64,000 nt of DNA from Bradyrhizobium arachidis (lineage in GTDB: Bacteria > Pseudomonadota > Alphaproteobacteria > Rhizobiales > Xanthobacteraceae): the NCBI RefSeq assembly GCF_024758505.1, contig NZ_CP077970.1, positions 3,286,001 through 3,350,000 on the forward strand, read 5' to 3'. This document shows, one piece after another, positions 58,071 through 64,000 of the stretch; the first letter of the stretch is position 1; every line of letters starts with the position of its first letter. The position numbers were made by a program, and so were the translations under genes. The notes under the pieces are model-generated. The model was not told the origin of the DNA. It searched no databases and saw only the letters and a list, made by a program, of their open reading frames with translations.

Positions 58071-59308
58071 GCAAGATGAGCATGTCCTCCGCGCAAGCGA
58101 GCCAGAACCGTCCCGCCATGCTTGATCTCAAGCCGGTGCTCGATGCCGTCGATGCCGCGCTCGGCTCGGCGCAGCGCCCGGTCGAGCTGCATGAGCCGCG
58201 TTTCGGGCAGCGCGAGCGCGATCTGGTGCTCGACTGCATCGACACCAATTGGGTGTCGTCGGCCGGCAAATACGTCACCCGTTTCGAGGAGATGGTGGCG
58301 GAAGCGACCGGCTCGCGCCACGCGGTCGCGATCGTCAATGGCACCGCCGCGCTGCATGCGGCCCTGGTGCTGGAGGGCGTCGAGGCCAACGACGAGGTGC
58401 TGTTGCCCTCGATCACCTTCGTCGCCACCGCCAACGCCGTGAGCCATGCCGGCGCCGTGCCGCATTTCGTCGATTCGACCTGGGACACGCTCGGGCTCGA
58501 TCCGCGCGCGCTCGAGGCGCATCTCGACGAGGTCGCTGTGCGGCAGAACGGCGCCTGGGTGAACAAACATACCGGAAGGCGGCTTCGCGCGGTGGTTCCC
58601 GTGCATATCTTCGGACATCCCGTCGACATGGCCGCGCTCGGCGCGGTTGCCGCCCGCTATGACCTCGTGATCGTGGAGGATGCGACCGAATCGCTCGGCT
58701 CGACCCTGAACGGGAAGGGCTGCGGCACGTTCGGCCATTCCGCCGTGCTGAGTTTTAACGGCAACAAGATCGTCACCACAGGCGGCGGTGGCATGATCGT
58801 GACCGACGACGAGGCGCATGCCCGCCACGCGCGCCACTTCACCTCGACGGCGAAGAAGGCGCATGCCTGGGCGTTCGAGCACGACGAGGTCGCCTACAAC
58901 TACCGCCTGCCCAACATCAACGCGGCGCTCGGCTGCGCCCAGATGGAGCGCCTGGCCGGAATGGTCGCGGCCAAGCGTGTGCTCGCAGAACGCTATCTCG
59001 ACGCCTTCAGCGATTTTCCCTGGGCGCGCATCTATCGCGAGCCGAAGGGTTCTGAGAGCAATTATTGGCTCAATACGCTGGTGCTCGACCGCGAATACGC
59101 CTCCGAGCGCGACCGTCTGCTCGAAGCCCTGCACGGCCACGGCATTCGCGCCCGACCGCTGTGGACGCCGATGCACCTCTTGCCGATGTACCGCGACTGT
59201 CCGCGCGCTTCGCTGCCCGTCGCCGAGGATATGAACACCCGCTGCATCAACCTGCCCAGCAGTCCCTTCCTCGCCGGAACGGCCTCAGAAGGCGCGAACC
59301 AGAGCTGA
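58067..59308 (+). CDS. legC: LegC-type PLP-dependent aminotransferase
   Basis: 413 residues from the GTG at 58067 (in-frame ATGs at 58076 and 58082 are alternatives). LegC-family blocks: ELHEPRFGQRERDLVLDCIDTNWVSSAGKYV (in parts), PSITFVATANAVSHAGAVPHFVDS (in parts), VEDATESLGSTLNG, and PLP Lys in LSFNGNKIVTTGGGGMI. It adds the 4-amino group to the LegB product. The N-terminal ~20 residues are Ser/Met/Ala-rich and variable. Stop overlaps the next start by one base (TGATG). Confidence 0.9.
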   Translation: MSKMSMSSAQASQNRPAMLDLKPVLDAVDAALGSAQRPVELHEPRFGQRERDLVLDCIDTNWVSSAGKYVTRFEEMVAEATGSRHAVAIVNGTAALHAALVLEGVEANDEVLLPSITFVATANAVSHAGAVPHFVDSTWDTLGLDPRALEAHLDEVAVRQNGAWVNKHTGRRLRAVVPVHIFGHPVDMAALGAVAARYDLVIVEDATESLGSTLNGKGCGTFGHSAVLSFNGNKIVTTGGGGMIVTDDEAHARHARHFTSTAKKAHAWAFEHDEVAYNYRLPNINAALGCAQMERLAGMVAAKRVLAERYLDAFSDFPWARIYREPKGSESNYWLNTLVLDREYASERDRLLEALHGHGIRARPLWTPMHLLPMYRDCPRASLPVAEDMNTRCINLPSSPFLAGTASEGANQS

Positions 59309-60696
59309 TGCCCCGCATCGTCTTCTTCACCATTCACAGCACGACGGCGTGGTGGAAGTACCTGGCCTCGCGCATGGAGTTTGCCGACGCGGTCGTTCTC
59401 AGCGACCTGCGCGACGACGGCGATTATTCGCTGGTCGACGATTTCTACCGCTTTGCCGACAGGGGCGATGCCGCGGCCGCAGCGCTCGACCGGTTCGGCG
59501 AGGACGGATGCGCCGACATCATCCTGCGCTGCCGCGTGCTCAGGAGCATCGATCGCGATCTTGCGCTCAGGATGATCGGCGGCATGACGCAGGCAATCGA
59601 GCAGGCTTTTGACAAGCTTGGCCCCGATCTCGTCATGACTTTCACCATCGACCGATACGTCATGGACGTGATGGAGCGGATCGCACGGCGGCGCGGCATC
59701 GACTTCCTGGAGATGACGACCTCGATCATCCCGGATCAGGTGATGCTCATGCGCCGCGGGCGGCCGGTCTGGCTGCGCGAGCCCTCCAAGGACGACATCG
59801 ATGTGGCGGTCGGCCAGCTCTGCAGGGAAGATTTCGCGCCCGCCTATGTCCGCGACGCCAAACGCTTCTCACTGGCAAAGTTCTGGCGGATTTTTGGCTA
59901 CTACGCGCTGCGCGGCGCCTTCTTCAACGTCTGGCGCTTCCTCAAGCGTGACCGCTACAACTGCCACTATCTCGACGCGCTCAAGCGGCTGAAGCACAAG
60001 GTGCGGATGCGCGACGTGGCCGTGCTCGGGCTGCTCGATCATGGCTGGGACAAGCGGCTCGCCGAAGTACCGCGCGAGCGACGGGTGTTCCTCGGGCTTC
60101 AACTCTTCCCCGAAGCCTCGATGGACTACTGGCTCGAGCAGCAAGGCATGCTCGCGCATGACGACGTGGTGGTGCGCTATTGCGAGGTGCTCGGACGCGC
60201 CGGCTATCGCATCTTCGTCAAGGATCATCCGTTGCAGTTCGGTTTTCGCCAGCGCGAGCTGTTCGAGCGCCTGGCGAAGCTGCCGTCCGTGGTGCTGGTG
60301 CCCTATGACGTGCCGGCGAATCTGCTGATCGGCAAGTGCGCGCTGTCGGTGACGTTCACCGGCACCATCGGCTTCCAGGCGGCGCTGGCCGGGCTGTGCT
60401 CGGTCGCGACCGAGCCGTACTACGCAACCGCGCAGCACTTTTTGCACGTCCGCGACACCAGCGAGGTCGACGGCATCGCCGAGCGGCTGACGCGATGGCA
60501 ATCCCCCGACGACCTCGACACGACCCGCCGCGCGATCATGCGGCACCTGGCGTCGATCAGCGTCGAGGGCGACTATTTCGGATGGCGCAAGTTCGATCCC
60601 GAGAACGAGGCCCAACGCGCCTCGGTCGAGCCGCTGGCGCGTTCGCTGAACGCGCACCTGCCGAAATTCCTGAAGTCCTGCAGAACCGCCGCGTGA
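59308..60696 (+). CDS. KpsS/capsule-synthesis-like protein of the leg operon
   Basis: 462 residues, ATG at 59308. No membrane span. The N-terminal half opens RIVFFTIHSTTAWWKYLASR and contains VMTFTIDRYVMDVMERIARRRGIDFLE (in parts). The C-terminal half has YRIFVKDHPLQFGFRQRELFERL and the pattern PYDVPANLLIGKCALSVTFTGTIGFQAALAG, which resembles the capsular polysaccharide synthesis (KpsS/LipB) GT-B fold, whose known members transfer Kdo. With legBC it may be the transferase or surface-carbohydrate enzyme for a nonulosonate; function inferred. Confidence 0.65.
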   Translation: MPRIVFFTIHSTTAWWKYLASRMEFADAVVLSDLRDDGDYSLVDDFYRFADRGDAAAAALDRFGEDGCADIILRCRVLRSIDRDLALRMIGGMTQAIEQAFDKLGPDLVMTFTIDRYVMDVMERIARRRGIDFLEMTTSIIPDQVMLMRRGRPVWLREPSKDDIDVAVGQLCREDFAPAYVRDAKRFSLAKFWRIFGYYALRGAFFNVWRFLKRDRYNCHYLDALKRLKHKVRMRDVAVLGLLDHGWDKRLAEVPRERRVFLGLQLFPEASMDYWLEQQGMLAHDDVVVRYCEVLGRAGYRIFVKDHPLQFGFRQRELFERLAKLPSVVLVPYDVPANLLIGKCALSVTFTGTIGFQAALAGLCSVATEPYYATAQHFLHVRDTSEVDGIAERLTRWQSPDDLDTTRRAIMRHLASISVEGDYFGWRKFDPENEAQRASVEPLARSLNAHLPKFLKSCRTAA

Positions 60697-60750
60697 CTAG
60701 TCTCGCAAAGTCTGCCACGTAGTATCGATGTCGCGCGGTGATGGAACAGC

Positions 60751-62076
60751 ATGCTGCGATCTCGTCTGATTGATCTGCTGAGGCGCCCCGCAGTCGCCGC
60801 TATGGTCGCGACCCTCATTCTGCGGGTGCTGACGCTGGCAAGCCGCTTCCTGCTGTCGCTGCTCCTGGCACGGATGCTGTCACCGGCCGAGATGGGGGAG
60901 TATGGCCTGTTGACGGCAGCGCTGGCCTTCGCGCTGCTCGCCGTCGGGCTCGAGTTCTATACCTATACATATCGTGAGATGGTGCCGGCGAGCCCGGAGC
61001 GGCGAACCCGGATCATCGTCGATCAGGCCACACTCGGCGGGATGGCGCTGTTTGCTGTGGGCATGGCGATCGTCGGGGCGGTCGTGACCGGCGACTTCCC
61101 GGCTCGGCTGGCGCCCTGGTTCCTGATTATTCTTGTGACTGAGCATGCCTCGCTGGAGGCGACGCGAATCCTGATCATCACCTCGCGGCCGGTACGGGCC
61201 TATGTTGGGGTATTCCTGCGGGGCGGTATCTGGGTCTATGTGATCGCGGCGGTGATGTTCGCAGCGCCCTCCACGCGTACGCTCGAAACGGTGCTGGTCT
61301 GGTGGGCACTCGGGGGCATGGCGGCGATCGGCTTCTCAGCCCTTGCGCTGTCCGACCTGCCGTGGCGCGGCCTGCGCGGATATCGCCCCGACTGGAAGGG
61401 AATTCGCTGTGGCTTGCGCACGGCTCGCCCCTTCATGCTGACAGCAGGTAGCGCGCTGGTCATTTCCTATGTCGACCGCTTCGTAATCGATCAATTCGTC
61501 GGACGCGAGGCGCTCGGCATCTATACGTTCTATTCGACGATCCTGATCGGGTTGTGGTCTCTGGGCGGATCGCTGTCGCACCAGTTCCTTCCAAAGGTGA
61601 TTGACGGATACGCCAAGAGCGGTCGGGCCTATCGTGCGGCGCTGCGCCCGTTCTTCTGGACGATGCTAGCGCTGGCATCGGGGACGACGGTGCTTTGTGG
61701 CTTTGCTATCGAACCGATTCTGACAATGCTCGGATTGTCAGCCTACGCCTCGGGCATTTCGGTCTTCTATGCGATGTTGCCGGGCATCTTCCTGCGCATG
61801 ATGTCAGACGTGCCTTCTTACGCGATCTACGCCGCGCGATCCGACAAGGCCCTTTTGCTTTGTAATCTGGGATCAGCGCTGGTCTCGACCGTGCTCAATC
61901 TCGTGCTGGTTCCGCGGCTCGGCATCCTCGGTGCGGCGTTAGCAAGCGGCGTTGCGAGTGCCGCATTGTTGGGTTTGCTGGCCATCTTTGCTCTGCGTAA
62001 ATTGCGCGAGAGCAGGGAACACGGCGCACCTGAGTCGGTCGGCCTTCCCACCGATCCCGATATGCTCTACCCCTGA
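60751..62076 (+). CDS. second Wzx-like polysaccharide flippase
   Basis: 441 residues, about 12-14 membrane helices in MOP-flippase style (SRFLLSLLLARMLSPAEMGEYGLL, VDRFVIDQFVGREALGIYTFYSTIL in parts, LGILGAALASGVASAALLGLLA in part). N-terminal RPAVAAMVATLILRVLTLASRF typical of lipopolysaccharide flippases. Moves a lipid-linked glycan across the inner membrane. It follows the leg operon after 54 bp and precedes a polymerase-like gene. Confidence 0.88.
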   Translation: MLRSRLIDLLRRPAVAAMVATLILRVLTLASRFLLSLLLARMLSPAEMGEYGLLTAALAFALLAVGLEFYTYTYREMVPASPERRTRIIVDQATLGGMALFAVGMAIVGAVVTGDFPARLAPWFLIILVTEHASLEATRILIITSRPVRAYVGVFLRGGIWVYVIAAVMFAAPSTRTLETVLVWWALGGMAAIGFSALALSDLPWRGLRGYRPDWKGIRCGLRTARPFMLTAGSALVISYVDRFVIDQFVGREALGIYTFYSTILIGLWSLGGSLSHQFLPKVIDGYAKSGRAYRAALRPFFWTMLALASGTTVLCGFAIEPILTMLGLSAYASGISVFYAMLPGIFLRMMSDVPSYAIYAARSDKALLLCNLGSALVSTVLNLVLVPRLGILGAALASGVASAALLGLLAIFALRKLRESREHGAPESVGLPTDPDMLYP

Positions 62077-62161
62077 GATAAGCCAACCACGCATTGCCGG
62101 TCGTGAGCGGTATTGCTACACAGCCACCGGTCCCGTTCTGGTCCTTTCTTAGCGGAGCAGT

Positions 62162-63676
62162 ATGCAACGATTAGTTCAGCTAGCCAGCGGTCTTTCGTCG
62201 CCCGCGATTCTCATTGTCCTTGTCTGGGGCGTAGCGCTCGCGCTGGTCGCCGCTGGGCCGATTGATTATCCCGGACAACCATCGACTGCCGTGCTTGCGA
62301 TCGTCGGCGCCGGACTTGCGTCATTCCTGCTGGCGTATCGCGGGGGCGGGTTCCTGTTCGACATCGGAGCCGCGCGACGCAAGGAAGAGCCGGCGCCCTC
62401 GGCAGCAATGCTCAATCGCGTCGTCACCGGAACCTCGCTGGTCGGAATCGCGGGAATCGGTTTGATGGCGTTTGATCGAATCGTGTTGAGCGGGGTGAAC
62501 AACAGCAGCTATTCCGAGCTGCTGCGGTGCGCCCCGGGACTGATCAGTTTCATCGAACTCAAGCGGACGCCGATCCTGTATCTCGGCTACGTTACGTTCT
62601 CGTTCGGCTTCGTCTCGGTGATCCTGTTCCTGCTGAAGGGGGAGGTCATCAGGGGCTGGGCGGCGGCGCTAGCGCAATTGTCGGCCGTCTCTCCGGTGGG
62701 TTACGCGCTGCTCTACGCCGGGCGCTTCCCGATCTTGCTGGCCATGCTTCTCATCATGTCGACGATACTGATTCGTATCAGTCAGGGCCGGCGACCATTG
62801 CCGGCTGGGCACTATCTGCTCCTCAAGGTGATTATCGCGCTGGGGCTGTTCCTTCTCTATTCGAGTTGGGTCTGGTCAAGCCGGCAGAACTTTTGCATCC
62901 AGGTTACGCCCCTGATCAAAGAACTTGAGGAGAAGCAACGCCAGGCGAACGCGTTGCCGCCCAGCGCTCCTCAGGCACCGGCCGAGGGAATCTCCGGAGC
63001 CGAGCTCAGCAAACAGATGGCCGACGCGGCAGCTGTTGCGCCCGCGCCGACATCGCAGGCAAACACCGCCGACAGCATGCTCGCGATCATGCTGGAAGCC
63101 TGGAACGTGAAGCCGCGCGGCTACGTCTCCTCCGCGCTCGACGCCGGCTACCTGTCGCCGCGCGCCGCGCTGATTGGGCTCAGCAGCTTTTTCTATCTGA
63201 CGCACGGCGTGCGCTCGATCGATATCGGCTGGCAGGCACGCGACCAGTTTTCCCCGCAATGGGGTGTCTATGAGGTCGGAGTGCTGTCGCCGATCCTGCG
63301 GGTGTTCTTCCCGCAGGTCCAGCATGTCACCATCATGGAGGCGCAGCTGAAATCGGCGGGAATTTATGGCTTCTTTCCGACTGCCTGGCTCGCTGCCTTC
63401 ATCGACTTCGGAATCATCGGTGCGGTCGTCTACATCTTGCTCTGGGGAGCCCTTGCAGGCTGGAGCGCCACCGGTGCAAGACGGTCGCATCTGCTCACAC
63501 CCCAGCTCCTGCTGATCTTTGTGATCACCAGCATCCTGCTCAGTCCGGTTCAGGGCCCGCTGGGCGTTGCCAATGCAGCCTTGGTGCTCGGCTCGCTATT
63601 TGTCGTCGGGCTGATCGTCGACGGCTGGCCCAGATTTGCCAAGCGCGTCAATCCGGTCGCCATCAGTAGCGGCTAG
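62162..63676 (+). CDS. multi-span membrane protein, probable second Wzy-like polymerase
   Basis: 504 residues with about 10-12 hydrophobic helices and a long polar, Pro/Ala-rich periplasmic loop (~245-330; LIKELEEKQRQANALPPSAPQ...). The loop and second conserved region (DQFSPQWGVYEVGVLSPILRVFFP in part) resemble O-antigen polymerases of Wzy type. No catalytic motif exists for the family, so the call rests on topology and the adjacent flippase. Its stop shares CTAG with the convergent epimerase gene. Confidence 0.65.
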   Translation: MQRLVQLASGLSSPAILIVLVWGVALALVAAGPIDYPGQPSTAVLAIVGAGLASFLLAYRGGGFLFDIGAARRKEEPAPSAAMLNRVVTGTSLVGIAGIGLMAFDRIVLSGVNNSSYSELLRCAPGLISFIELKRTPILYLGYVTFSFGFVSVILFLLKGEVIRGWAAALAQLSAVSPVGYALLYAGRFPILLAMLLIMSTILIRISQGRRPLPAGHYLLLKVIIALGLFLLYSSWVWSSRQNFCIQVTPLIKELEEKQRQANALPPSAPQAPAEGISGAELSKQMADAAAVAPAPTSQANTADSMLAIMLEAWNVKPRGYVSSALDAGYLSPRAALIGLSSFFYLTHGVRSIDIGWQARDQFSPQWGVYEVGVLSPILRVFFPQVQHVTIMEAQLKSAGIYGFFPTAWLAAFIDFGIIGAVVYILLWGALAGWSATGARRSHLLTPQLLLIFVITSILLSPVQGPLGVANAALVLGSLFVVGLIVDGWPRFAKRVNPVAISSG

Positions 63677-64000
63677 GTCTTCTGCTGCGACAGGTTGTTG
63701 AACCATTCGACGGTCTGTTCGATGCCTTCGCCGAAATTGCTCGGCAGTGGGCCGCAGACCGCCTCGGTTGCGCTCAGATCGAACTGATATTGCGTCATGA
63801 TGTTCTTCAGCCGACGCGACGTCAGAGGAAACTGCTTTAGTCCAAGCGCAATTGCCGCATCGCCCGAGCTAGCCAGAGCCCGCGCGACAAACACCGGCAT
63901 TCTGGGAATGCGACGCGCGTGCAGGGCTCGCTGGAACGCATCCCCCCAGACGATCAGGTCGAGGGCTTCATAATCGGCCAGATAGAACGTCTTGCGATGC
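63673..64000 (-). CDS. NAD-dependent epimerase/dehydratase, 3' part (runs off the window)
   Basis: Only the last ~108 codons are in the window, read from beyond the right edge. The sequence (KTFYLADYEALDLIVWGDAF, RIPRMPVFVARALASSGDAA, FPLTSRRLKNIMTQYQFDLS, SNFGEGIEQTVEWF) is the C-terminal part of an extended-SDR NAD(P)-dependent epimerase/dehydratase for nucleotide sugars. An internal ATG at 63900 is not the true start since similarity continues upstream. Probably part of the same glycan locus. Confidence 0.8.
   Translation of the reverse strand, partial: HRKTFYLADYEALDLIVWGDAFQRALHARRIPRMPVFVARALASSGDAAIALGLKQFPLTSRRLKNIMTQYQFDLSATEAVCGPLPSNFGEGIEQTVEWFNNLSQQKT

Overview
The window is a high-GC chromosomal segment of an alphaproteobacterium, most likely Bradyrhizobium or a close relative in the Nitrobacteraceae. 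The evidence is the gene families (Bug/TctC and TrpX-type binding proteins, isoquinoline-oxidoreductase-type molybdoenzyme, FnrN/AadR-type regulator, Omp25-like porin), frequent GTG and TTG starts, and palindromic intergenic repeats of the kind common in these genomes. I see no rRNA, tRNA, CRISPR array, transposase or integrase.

Left part (1-8 kb): a binding lipoprotein; a two-gene envelope-stress-like pair (DUF883 and a holin-superfamily membrane protein); an Mla-type lipid transport operon (STAS-permease, ATPase, and an MCE protein fused to a PqiC-like domain); a small cytochrome c; an FNR-type oxygen regulator; a 41-residue single-span membrane protein; and a second Crp-family regulator. 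Three sequences matching TTGAT-N4-(A/G)TCAA lie here, each with its centre 60-61 bp from a start codon. They suggest a small low-oxygen regulon.

Central metabolic part (8-36.7 kb): a cyclase-type hydrolase; a uronate-dehydrogenase plus TRAP transporter (DctPQM) plus SDR operon; a molybdenum hydroxylase operon with a signal-less ModA-like protein; an orphan TctC; a bis-MGD molybdopterin oxidoreductase; a degenerate caspase-TPR protein; a crotonase; a two-domain glycosyltransferase-like protein; a GlcG-like plus FAD/Fe-S dehydrogenase pair beside a serine-glyoxylate aminotransferase (2-hydroxyacid/glyoxylate metabolism); a second crotonase; a complete TctCBA tripartite transporter; an Omp25-like porin with a strong terminator; and a class III CoA-transferase. 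Three palindromic interspersed repeats (97, 136 and 119 bp) sit between genes here.

Secreted and surface part (36.8-64 kb): a serralysin-type metalloprotease with RTX repeats and three 119-residue repeats; a minus-strand locus of SGNH hydrolase, MBOAT acyltransferase, SxtJ protein, DUF5989 micro-protein, carbamoyltransferase and second SGNH hydrolase; then a large surface-glycan region. That region has two Wzx-like flippases, two Wzy-like polymerases, four glycosyltransferase-type proteins, a tightly overlapping cupin-aminotransferase-methyltransferase-glycosyltransferase operon, a WlbA/B/C-like diacetamido-sugar set, and legB-legC for the first steps of a legionaminic-acid-like nonulosonate. 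A perfect FNR/FixK-type site precedes legB. The last gene, an NAD-dependent epimerase, runs off the right edge.
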